Positions 1 to 6,381 of a DNA stretch of 6,446 nt are shown one piece after another (position 1 is the stretch's first letter; each line of letters begins with the position of its first letter). The stretch covers positions 1 through 6,446 of the forward strand of contig MERZ01000118.1 in the NCBI GenBank assembly GCA_001770785.1, in the 5' to 3' direction. The position numbers and the translations under genes are program-made. The notes under the pieces are model-generated. The model saw nothing but the letters and a program-made list of their open reading frames with translations. It made no database searches and was not told where the DNA came from. The DNA comes from Burkholderiales bacterium RIFCSPHIGHO2_12_FULL_61_11 (GTDB lineage: Bacteria; Pseudomonadota; Gammaproteobacteria; Burkholderiales; Burkholderiaceae_C).

Positions 1-251
1 AGCCCGCCGAACTGGGCGACATCCGCTCTCGTGGAATACGGACCCAGTGGGCTCTCCGGCAAGTCATGCAACCGGAGAAGTCGCTCAGCGGCCTCGTAAT
101 GTCTATCCTGGTACTCAATCCGACGCCTGATACAAACCCCGAGGCCATGGTTGTCGCAGAAGAAGGTTGCGGCAACTCCGGATGCACGCACCAGCGGGCG
201 CTCTGTGACCAGGCGCTGCAGGAATGAAACCTCGGTGGTCGTGAACGCCAT
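1..251 (-). CDS. jetD: Partial N-terminus of candidate JetD (Wadjet nuclease subunit)
   Basis: The first 83 codons of a minus-strand gene are present and the rest lies beyond the left edge, so function cannot be read from catalytic residues. The start is an ATG at 251-249 that overlaps the stop of the preceding gene by one base (TGATG). A GGGAG Shine-Dalgarno sits 8 nt upstream, so this start is well supported. The protein opens MAFTTTEVSFLQRLV and contains YQDRHYEAAERLLRLHDLP, followed by a TRADVAQFGG segment. This short-helix, winged-helix-like N-terminus is compatible with the region before the Toprim-fold nuclease domain of JetD/MksG proteins (DUF3322/DUF2220). The call rests mainly on position: fourth gene, translationally coupled, directly after SMC, MukE-like and MukF-like genes. 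In known Wadjet systems JetD cleaves DNA after the SMC complex has sensed a small circle. An unrelated fourth subunit remains possible. The frame is open to the edge with no stop, so nothing here suggests a broken gene. Confidence 0.62.
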   Translation of the reverse strand, partial: MAFTTTEVSFLQRLVTERPLVRASGVAATFFCDNHGLGVCIRRRIEYQDRHYEAAERLLRLHDLPESPLGPYSTRADVAQFGG

Positions 252-1483
252 CAGGCCAACTCCCGCTCTCGGGCGCACACCTCGATGTCGTGAAATCCCT
301 CGTTGATTGCGAAGACCTCTGGCACCGGGTCGCCAACGAAATTCAAATGCAACCCCGAGCCCAGCAACTGCGTGCACGCATACATGAGCCAGGCTTGATC
401 CGGCATGTCGGCGATTTCGGGCTTGTCCGACTTCCAGGCCACCAGAGAAACAGGGTCAGTTGCGACGGCGGCTTCGGCCAGCAGTTCTCGCAGCGCCATT
501 TGCTCCGGCTTCAGCACATTCAAGGGCTCGTCCGGCTCAACAATGATCATTTGTGGGCCCGAATCATCGTGGCGCGCCTTCATCGCAACCTTGCGCGGCA
601 TTCTTTCCATGGCCGCCACGAGGCTGTTAGTTATCTCGGGATCGGTGTCGCCAACATCGGGTTGCGGTCGAAGAGCAATGGGTTCGGGCCGGAATAGCGC
701 GCAGTCGGCGCTTTCTGTGACGTTCAGATCCCAGCCGTCGGTGGTCTTGTTCCTGACCAGCCACAAGGCAAAGCGGGACAGGCGCTTCATGCGGGCTTCC
801 ATCAGTTTGGCGTCGAACAGGCGCTTGCTGATGAGGGACTGGGCGTCTTTGATGTGAGCGGTCCATTGGAGACGTTTGGTACCCAACCGACGCACCACCA
901 GGTGGCGAATATGCGGTAGGCCGCTAGAGATCGCTTCATCACCAATCATTTCGACGATGGCGTCAATGGAGCTGACATCGCGCAGGAAGATGTCGATCTG
1001 GCGCCCGTAATACTTGTTCTGACGAAATTTGGAGGCTAGGTCGTCTACGTTTCCGTACTGAGTCGATATCAATGAATGCAGCAGAGACAGGTTGTGCTCA
1101 ATTGAATAGGCAATGTCGATCACGGATTCTTCCAGCGCAGACTCCAGGCGGACCATGTCGCGCATCGAGCCGGACGCCTTCAGCCGACGCAGCTCGTTCC
1201 ACTGTTCGCGGGCCTGGCGCATGCTCCCGGACACTTGGCGTAAGGCCTGGAATGCCTGGTAGCTCGACAGGTGGTCGGCAATGAACTCGCGCAGCCGGGG
1301 ATTGAGCGTGTAGACATCCTCGTCGTGCGGTTTCAGCGCGTTGATGCCGCTGAGGGCTTCAATGCTGGCGTTGCGCGGTTTGTCGCCGCTGGAGACCGAT
1401 CCTTCGAACGCTTCTGCCACTAGGTCGCTGTGCTTATCCAGCCCCGCCATCAAGCGCTGAACCTGGACTCCCTTTTCGCTCAT
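251..1483 (-). CDS. jetA: JetA-like / MukF-like kleisin candidate of a Wadjet SMC complex
   Basis: This 410-residue soluble protein has no signal peptide or membrane segment. By position and architecture it is the kleisin-type subunit that would bridge the ATPase heads of the SMC protein encoded upstream. Residues 1-80 look like an N-terminal winged-helix region (LNPRLREFIADHL near 60-72). Residues 81-245 are almost wholly helical, with HNLSLLHSLISTQYGN near 129-144 and a YYGRQIDIFLRDV helix that resemble the central helical part of MukF/MksF proteins. Residues 246-325 are a Pro- and Asp-rich probable linker, and residues 325-400 look like a second winged-helix domain. The start ATG (1483-1481) overlaps the preceding stop as ATGA and has GGAG 7 nt upstream; Met12 is a less likely alternative. 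The stop at 253-251 runs into the next gene's start. I recognise the family by context and fold character rather than by a diagnostic motif, and the length is somewhat shorter than I would expect for a type I JetA (DUF3375). Confidence 0.75.
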   Translation of the reverse strand: MSEKGVQVQRLMAGLDKHSDLVAEAFEGSVSSGDKPRNASIEALSGINALKPHDEDVYTLNPRLREFIADHLSSYQAFQALRQVSGSMRQAREQWNELRRLKASGSMRDMVRLESALEESVIDIAYSIEHNLSLLHSLISTQYGNVDDLASKFRQNKYYGRQIDIFLRDVSSIDAIVEMIGDEAISSGLPHIRHLVVRRLGTKRLQWTAHIKDAQSLISKRLFDAKLMEARMKRLSRFALWLVRNKTTDGWDLNVTESADCALFRPEPIALRPQPDVGDTDPEITNSLVAAMERMPRKVAMKARHDDSGPQMIIVEPDEPLNVLKPEQMALRELLAEAAVATDPVSLVAWKSDKPEIADMPDQAWLMYACTQLLGSGLHLNFVGDPVPEVFAINEGFHDIEVCARERELA

Positions 1484-2172
1484 GCTGGCTCTCCACTTCC
1501 TTGGCCATCCTGGTGATCCTGGTCGCCCTGGCCAATCTGGGCATCGTCAACCAGGTCCTCCTGCGGATCGGAACGATCATCGATTTCGTTGTCGGGAATC
1601 ACCTGGTGCTCATCGAGAAACTGAAGGACGGCGTATAGCTGCTCGATCTTGCCGGTCACCTGATAGGCACCGGTATCCTTGTTGGCGAGCATCAGGTAGC
1701 CGTCTTTGCAAAGATGCGCCATAAGGCGGATCAGGTTCTCGTGGTTGGAGTTTCTGTGGGCTCCGTTGTGGATAAGCCCAATCAAGCTCTTCAGTTGCAC
1801 CTCAATCGTGCTGCTTTGCGCCACCGCCGCGTCCAGGTCGTAGAGTTGAATGTATTCGCCCGGACTCAAATGCAAGCTATCCGATTTCACCTGGCGGATG
1901 AAGTCCAGCAAGACAACGGCTGGACCGTATTCGTCGCGGAACTTCAAAAACTCGGCTTTCATTTGCATCAGTTCTTTTGGGCCGATGAAATCGGGCGCCA
2001 TGAAGAATGCCCCTTCATCGCCGATGCGCGCCAGGCGCATGCCCATTCCCATGAGCCAGCCGTCCACTTCCTCTGACTCGGACGGCGAGTTGATGGCGTC
2101 AAACTCATTGCGGTAGCGTACCGGGCAGATGTATTCACCGGCCAGCAGGAGCTTCAGTGCTTTCTGGTTCAT
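1480..2172 (-). CDS. jetB: JetB-like / MukE-like (KITE) winged-helix subunit
   Basis: This 230-residue soluble protein sits between the SMC gene and the kleisin candidate, the place and size expected for the MukE/MksE/JetB subunit that dimerises on the kleisin and contacts DNA. The N-terminus contains LLAGEYICPVRYRNEFDAI, then a helix with GWLMGMGMRLARI and DEGAFFMAP (residues 38-59), a pattern I associate with MksE-type condensin accessory proteins. Residues 60-190 are helical with a winged-helix-like end (LIRLMAHLCKDGYLMLANKD near 148-167). The last ~39 residues (192-230) are acidic and polar and carry five consecutive Q-x-x triplets (Gln 212, 215, 218, 221, 224), probably a disordered tail. 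The start ATG (2172-2170) overlaps the SMC stop as ATGA with AGGGGG just upstream, so translation is coupled. Its stop overlaps the next start in the same way. The assignment is by context plus motif resemblance; the tail is unusual. Confidence 0.77.
   Translation of the reverse strand: MNQKALKLLLAGEYICPVRYRNEFDAINSPSESEEVDGWLMGMGMRLARIGDEGAFFMAPDFIGPKELMQMKAEFLKFRDEYGPAVVLLDFIRQVKSDSLHLSPGEYIQLYDLDAAVAQSSTIEVQLKSLIGLIHNGAHRNSNHENLIRLMAHLCKDGYLMLANKDTGAYQVTGKIEQLYAVLQFLDEHQVIPDNEIDDRSDPQEDLVDDAQIGQGDQDHQDGQGSGEPA
1495..1541. repeat. Short 9-bp imperfect tandem repeat in the jetB 3' end
   Basis: Four adjacent 9-bp units on the plus strand (CATCCTGGT, GATCCTGGT, CGCCCTGGC, CAATCTGGG, 1506-1541) share a C-x-TGG core. 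On the coding strand they encode part of a run of Q-x-x triplets, residues 212-226 of the MukE-like protein. The array also lies against the Shine-Dalgarno of the next gene at 1491-1494. Its unit length is a multiple of three, so gain or loss of units would keep the reading frame. Confidence 0.6.
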
Positions 2173-5100
2173 GCGACCCCCTGTGTTGGGCTGGCTTTTG
2201 GTTTGGCTACCAGGGGTTTGTAGATCGACGGGTCGTATTCCCGTATCCGGCCGCGGTCCTCAAACAGGTAATGATGCGAAAACATGGCGAGCTGGGTAAT
2301 GCCAAGTTCCGGGGATGCGGTCACCACGTCGATGTGGTTCTCCTGCAGCATCTTCATGAGGCCCACAAAATTCTTGGAATCCAGTCTTGCGACCTCGTCC
2401 GTGACCCACGGCACGTGGACCGGCTCGCCCTTGCGCACGGTGTTGAGCAACGCCGTCAGCAGGGTAATCAAAATCAGCGATGTCAGGCCATCTGAAGAGA
2501 TGCCCTCGAGTTCACTCGAACGCTTGAACTCCTTGTAAACGCCGTTGTCCGTGACGCTGCCCTTGAGGGTGATGTGCGATGCCAGATTGACTTCCAGACT
2601 GCCGTCGGTGCCAATCTTGTTTTGGAAATCGGCCAGTGCGCGAACGGTCTCGTCGCTTGGCAGCTCCCGGCTGTAATCCTTGCCGAACTCGGCACTTTGC
2701 TGGCGCACAATTTCCTGCATCTTCGACAGGCTCTTGTAAAAGCCCAGGCCCTCAAAGTTGGTGACCAGATGGAGCTGTAGATCCCTGATGCGCTCAAAGC
2801 GGCGAACTTCACCAAGCCCCGCCTGCAGGCGCTTGTTGAATGACGCCACTTCTGCCTCAAAGGAGGCAAACTCCCGCTGGAAAGCGCCGATATTGGCCAC
2901 CAGCGTGCGCAACGTGGTGTTCACATCGTTGATGACCTGCGGCCCAATGAGCTTGTAGCATGAGCACAGGGTTTCCGCCTTGCCAATTTCCGAGTAGGTG
3001 GTGGCGTCGAGCAAGCTGACATCGACAAGCTCCCTGATTGCACTGTCCTTGGTGGTCAGTGCGGCGCGGGCCGAGGTAAATAGGGTGTCAATGCTGCCGG
3101 CCAGCTTCTTCAGATCAATGCACTCTGCTTTCACCTTGGCGCGCAGCTCTTTCACCGATTCGCGTGGATCAATCATGGACACGTGCAGCGGTTGATAGGC
3201 GCCAAAATCATTTTCGTCAAGAGCGGTCAGGATCTCGATGTCTTCATCGACAGCCTTGGCCTTATCCTGCTTCGCTTTAAGAGCGGCTTCAAACTGAACG
3301 CGCTCAGTCTCAATGCTCGCGATGAAAGTATTCAACGCCGCGCTGTGCTTACCCTCAGCTTCGGCAGCCGCCGCGGCTGAGCTCTTCAGGGTTTCGACGC
3401 GGGTGTTGCCACCGGCGGACAGCCATTCGTGCCAGCGCCGGACCAGTGATTCCTTGGCTTCGGCTTCGTCGATCTGCCTACCCACAGCCCCAGCTTGCCC
3501 CTTCAAGCCGTTCAGGTGCGCGACATCAATGCCGGCCGCACTCAAATGGTCGTCCAACTGCTTGCGGATTTGCTGAACTCGACCGACGGTGTCTTCCTTG
3601 AGGGCTTTGATGCTGATGTCAATACCACGAATTGCATCATCACGAAGTGTCTTGGCTTCGGTCCGCAATTTGTCGTGTGTTGAGCGGATCGCCTTGTCGA
3701 GCGTGACCCTCGCCTGCGACAGGCTGTTTATCTGGTCCGCGATCTCTTTGATTTCGCGGCGAATCCGATTCAATTCAGAGTCGGCCTTGGCTTTGACTTG
3801 TTTTTTTTCTGTCTCTACCAATCGGTCGGCAACACCAACGGCCGTTTCCAGGTCTTTCAGCTGACCATCGAGCACAAAGAGTCTCGCCTGAGCCACTTCC
3901 TCGGACTGCTTTGCTGCGTTCAATTTGCCGCTGGCGTCTGCCAGTGCTTCCTTGGCGCTGTCCTGATGCTTTTGGGCTGCCTCAAGGCGGCTGGCGGCTA
4001 GTTCGATCGCCTGGCTCAGCGCTGTGTCGTCAGCCCACTCGGGGGACAGGATCGCGCCGGTGTTGATTTGCCAGCCATAAGCCGTCTGAGCAACATCCTC
4101 AAAGTCATCGATGGCTTTCGGGTCGAGGTCATCTCGTTCGAGCAAGTCCGGGTTGACGATCTTGGCCAGCGTGGCCTTCCACGACTCATCGCCGTGCATT
4201 CGCAGTGCTGACATGAGCGTCCCTGCGTCCGGGTTCAGCCTCTTTTGTGCCAGATTCAAGGCTTCGGCGGCCTGTTCAGTTTTGGCTTTTGCCCGGCGAA
4301 GGTCACCCTCTCGCCCGCTAAACGCCTGCTGCGCCTCCTTGTGAATGGCTTCAGCCCGTGAAACGATTAGACGCACGTCACCCGCGTCTTGCGTGTGCTT
4401 GAGCAGGCGCTCCTTGGCTGTGGACTGAGCCTGCAAGGTTTCGCCGGACGTCGTGGGCGACTTGACTTGGGCCTCCCAAACGCCACGCTGTTCGAGCAGT
4501 GGTTCCTTTGATTCATTGAGTTGCTGGCGTTGCGCCGTGTCGGTGGCTTCCGATTCCTTCAGGGCCTTACGTTCTTGCAACTCAATGGCCTTGATTGTTT
4601 GCTCGTACTCTTCCCGATACGGGGCTTTGGAAACCTCAAGCGTCAGTTGGCGTTCGCCGGCTTCACGCTCGGTATCGTGCACCAGTTTCTCGTAGCGGCT
4701 AGAAGCCTCTTTGTTCGCTGCTTCGGTGACTTCAACCTGGCTGTCAATGGCCTTCTTGTTCAAGCGCAAAGTGGGGAGTTCCCGCACCAGGGCGTCCCAG
4801 TGGGCAGCGCGCTCGACTTCAAAGTAATTCGCTTCATCGAGAGCATCGTCAAATGAACGTTTTGTCACGCGGGCAGCCTCACCAGCAACGTTGCTGAGCT
4901 GGCCCAATTCGGTTCGGCATCCGGCTTGCGACAACACCACCTCCTTGCGGTCTTCTGCCATCACTTCAATTGCCGCCGTCAATACGTTCAGTTCGGAGGC
5001 GCGCGCATTGTTGACTAGCCTGACATCGGCGCGGCGTTCTCGGAATTTGGCTTCCATCGCCCGGTGGTCTTTCAGGGCGTGTTCGAGTTCTTCGATCTTG

Positions 5101-5870
5101 GGCGCGAGCTTGAGTGCATCAACGCAGGCAGCGTGATTGTTCATCCAACGGTCAAACGGCGCACGACCATGCCGGATGGAAAGTTGGGCACGATCCGAGC
5201 CAAGGCCGCGCTCGTATTGAACCAAACCGACCGCCACCTGCACGATGTCGGCGAAATTGATGTGCTTCTTGACCATCGCCGCAACCAGTCGGTCCAGGTT
5301 GTCCAACTGCTTCGGGCCAAAGGAAAAGTCGCGGCTGTAGGCCTGCATGCGTTTCTTGTCTTTGGCGTCCAGTCCAGTTTTCAGAATGACGGACCGATAT
5401 TGAGTGGTCGAGAGTTTGCCCGTGATTTCGATGCCAAGCAGGCTGGCCTGCTTCTGGGATTCCTCATCCGTCAGGAAACGGCCTTCGCTGACGAACAATT
5501 CCTGGCGGTAGCCGCAGCGGTATAGGCGGTATTCAGGGGCATCGGATTCGTCACGGCGTCGGCGGATCACAGCCAATCGCAGGTCTTCCTCGTTCTCGGT
5601 GCCGCGCTGGTATTCAAAGGCAATGGCGCTGGCGTCCGTCGGCAAGATATAGCGAATCATGGGCTCCTGGCCCTGGCCAGAAAGAACTATCTGGCTTGGC
5701 AGGTGACCAAAGAACAAGGGGATTATTCGAAGCGTCGTGGTCTTTCCGACTCCGTTTTCACCCAATACGGAGGCCCCGCCGCGCGGGTCGATCGAGGTAA
5801 TTCTGTTGCTTGGCTCGTGCTTGTTCGAGCCAGCGTTGATAAACAGCATCTGCCGCATCTGAAAAGACAT
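2169..5870 (-). CDS. jetC: JetC-like / MukB-like SMC ATPase of a Wadjet system
   Basis: This 1233-residue SMC-type ATPase is the motor of the proposed complex. In the family, head engagement driven by ATP powers DNA loop extrusion. The Walker A motif GENGVGKT is at residues 37-44. Residues ~240-540 and ~620-1050 are rich in Glu, Lys, Ala and Gln with heptad-like spacing, as expected for two antiparallel coiled-coil arms. Between them, ~545-615 is a globular hinge-like segment containing ESWKATLAKIVNPDLL and AYGWQINTGAIL. The C-terminal head half has a degenerate signature SSDGL (1125-1129), Walker B ending in D1158-E1159 and the D-loop DEVARLD (1158-1164). VVTASPE (1183-1189) sits where MukB has a similar APE motif. 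There is no CxxC zinc hook in the hinge region, which argues against Rad50/SbcC. It is the first gene of the operon. The chosen ATG has GGGG 8 nt upstream; Met5 and Met8 are alternatives. An A8 run on the coding strand at 3808-3801 (around residue 688) is the longest homopolymer in the gene. Confidence 0.9.
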   Translation of the reverse strand: MSFQMRQMLFINAGSNKHEPSNRITSIDPRGGASVLGENGVGKTTTLRIIPLFFGHLPSQIVLSGQGQEPMIRYILPTDASAIAFEYQRGTENEEDLRLAVIRRRRDESDAPEYRLYRCGYRQELFVSEGRFLTDEESQKQASLLGIEITGKLSTTQYRSVILKTGLDAKDKKRMQAYSRDFSFGPKQLDNLDRLVAAMVKKHINFADIVQVAVGLVQYERGLGSDRAQLSIRHGRAPFDRWMNNHAACVDALKLAPKIEELEHALKDHRAMEAKFRERRADVRLVNNARASELNVLTAAIEVMAEDRKEVVLSQAGCRTELGQLSNVAGEAARVTKRSFDDALDEANYFEVERAAHWDALVRELPTLRLNKKAIDSQVEVTEAANKEASSRYEKLVHDTEREAGERQLTLEVSKAPYREEYEQTIKAIELQERKALKESEATDTAQRQQLNESKEPLLEQRGVWEAQVKSPTTSGETLQAQSTAKERLLKHTQDAGDVRLIVSRAEAIHKEAQQAFSGREGDLRRAKAKTEQAAEALNLAQKRLNPDAGTLMSALRMHGDESWKATLAKIVNPDLLERDDLDPKAIDDFEDVAQTAYGWQINTGAILSPEWADDTALSQAIELAASRLEAAQKHQDSAKEALADASGKLNAAKQSEEVAQARLFVLDGQLKDLETAVGVADRLVETEKKQVKAKADSELNRIRREIKEIADQINSLSQARVTLDKAIRSTHDKLRTEAKTLRDDAIRGIDISIKALKEDTVGRVQQIRKQLDDHLSAAGIDVAHLNGLKGQAGAVGRQIDEAEAKESLVRRWHEWLSAGGNTRVETLKSSAAAAAEAEGKHSAALNTFIASIETERVQFEAALKAKQDKAKAVDEDIEILTALDENDFGAYQPLHVSMIDPRESVKELRAKVKAECIDLKKLAGSIDTLFTSARAALTTKDSAIRELVDVSLLDATTYSEIGKAETLCSCYKLIGPQVINDVNTTLRTLVANIGAFQREFASFEAEVASFNKRLQAGLGEVRRFERIRDLQLHLVTNFEGLGFYKSLSKMQEIVRQQSAEFGKDYSRELPSDETVRALADFQNKIGTDGSLEVNLASHITLKGSVTDNGVYKEFKRSSELEGISSDGLTSLILITLLTALLNTVRKGEPVHVPWVTDEVARLDSKNFVGLMKMLQENHIDVVTASPELGITQLAMFSHHYLFEDRGRIREYDPSIYKPLVAKPKASPTQGVA

Positions 5871-5960
5871 TTTTATGACCCCGTCCCCGTTATTGGCGTG
5901 ATTTACACACGAGCCCTATTATTGGCCCCTTTTTTTCTGCTTACTTCAGGCTGAAAAATG
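5871..5960 (-). promoter_or_regulatory. Probable promoter/leader of the jetCBAD operon with paired repeats
   Basis: This is the segment directly upstream of the first operon gene, so it should hold the promoter. It is more AT-rich than its surroundings and includes an A7 run on the coding strand (5936-5930). TATTGGC occurs twice on the plus strand, at 5891-5897 and 5920-5926. Each copy is preceded two or three bases earlier by CCC, and the copies are 29 bp apart, close to three helical turns. They could be a regulator-binding pair. On the coding strand AATAAT or TGTAAA could serve as a -10, but neither has a good -35 at 16-18 bp, so I do not name a start point. Confidence 0.35.
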
Positions 5961-6045
5961 TTCTGACGCTACCCGTACTGACGACTCAGATTTGCCCGGG
6001 CAGCCGCACGGCTCCCTGTTATCGGTCACAGGCCGCGACATCCTT

Positions 6046-6064
6046 GCGGACTTTGAATGTCCGC
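6046..6064. repeat. Short hairpin (6-bp stem, 7-nt loop)
   Basis: GCGGAC at 6046-6051 is the exact inverse complement of GTCCGC at 6059-6064, with the loop TTTGAAT between them. No T-run follows on either strand, so it is not a canonical terminator. Another GCGGAC copy occurs at 6207-6212. Function is unknown. Confidence 0.4.
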
Positions 6065-6118
6065 TACCGGGCGATGATTTCGACGGGCCCTATGTCCGGG
6101 TTGGGCACGAAGCGGGCC

Positions 6119-6130
6119 GTCATTAATGAC
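6119..6130. promoter_or_regulatory. Perfect 12-bp palindrome, possible operator
   Basis: GTCATTAATGAC reads the same on both strands and extends outward with one mismatch to an 18-bp near-palindrome (6116-6133). An AT-core dyad of this kind is typical of dimeric winged-helix or HTH regulator sites. It lies about 250 bp upstream of the operon start, which is far for direct control of jetC. No regulator gene is present in the window. Confidence 0.35.
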
Positions 6131-6336
6131 CGCTGACGGGTCGGCAAAACGTAGGAATTGAACTTTCAGAAAGCCGCCGGTGGGCTATGCCCGCTTCCGC
6201 TGCGATGCGGACAGTCAGCCACGTGTCATCGACCAGCCGAACGGGATCGAGTTGCGATGGTCGCTTTGTGAACGTTTTTTTCTGAAAGCAGTGCTTTGGG
6301 CACTCCATGGGCATCAGAGAAGTAATGCTGGAATTG

Positions 6337-6358
6337 AGGCCCGAAACAACGAGGGCCT
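6337..6358 (-). terminator. Weak hairpin downstream of the right-edge gene
   Basis: AGGCCC at 6337-6342 pairs exactly with GGGCCT at 6353-6358 across a 10-nt loop. It lies about 24 bases past the stop of the minus-strand gene fragment, the usual place for a terminator. No T-tract follows on the minus strand, so intrinsic termination would be weak at best, and the stem may have another role. Confidence 0.3.
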
Positions 6359-6381
6359 GCCCGAAGCACCCGCGCCTGCGT

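Larger units (their letters stand above)
5871..6381. other. Intergenic region without a recognisable gene
   Basis: About 510 bases lie between the operon and the gene fragment at the right edge. Short open frames exist on both strands (for example 63 codons on minus at 6314-6123 and about 80 codons on plus from 6180). Neither has a convincing Shine-Dalgarno or a recognisable motif, and both are composition-biased. What can be seen is the AT-rich operon leader (5871-5960), hairpins at 6046-6064 and 6337-6358, a 12-bp palindrome at 6119-6130, and a T7 run at 6275-6281. No transposase remnant, tRNA end or attachment site is recognisable. Confidence 0.6.

Noticed and set aside
290..857. Plus-strand open frames of 135 and 150 codons inside the kleisin candidate gene
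   Set aside because: They lie antisense to a well-supported coupled gene, have low-complexity Arg/Ser-rich translations, and show no domain or convincing ribosome site; they are shadows.
2483..2869. Second minus-strand frame of 128 codons within the SMC gene
   Set aside because: It is an out-of-frame shadow of the C-terminal head region, with Arg/Ser-rich composition and no independent start signal.
5064..5525. Plus-strand open frame of 153 codons antisense to the SMC gene
   Set aside because: It is fully contained in the conserved head and coil region of the SMC ATPase on the other strand; its translation shows no recognisable family.
2169..5870. Identification of the large ATPase as SbcC/Rad50
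   Set aside because: No CxxC zinc hook is present in the hinge-like segment and no SbcD-type nuclease gene is adjacent; the DEVARLD/ASPE block is MukB-like.
5911..5936. GC-rich stretch plus T7 as a plus-strand intrinsic terminator
   Set aside because: GAGCCC and GGCCCC are not complementary, so no stem forms ahead of the T-run, and no plus-strand gene ends there.
6163..6288. 10-bp inverted repeat CTTTCAGAAA / TTTCTGAAAG, 106 bp apart, as possible element ends
   Set aside because: Each arm is already nearly self-complementary (CTTTC-A-GAAAG), no flanking target duplication or transposase is seen, and such short matches are expected by chance.
6123..6314. Minus-strand 63-codon frame upstream of the operon
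   Set aside because: There is no recognisable motif and no good Shine-Dalgarno, and it overlaps an equally unsupported plus-strand frame; it is likely fortuitous in gene-free DNA.
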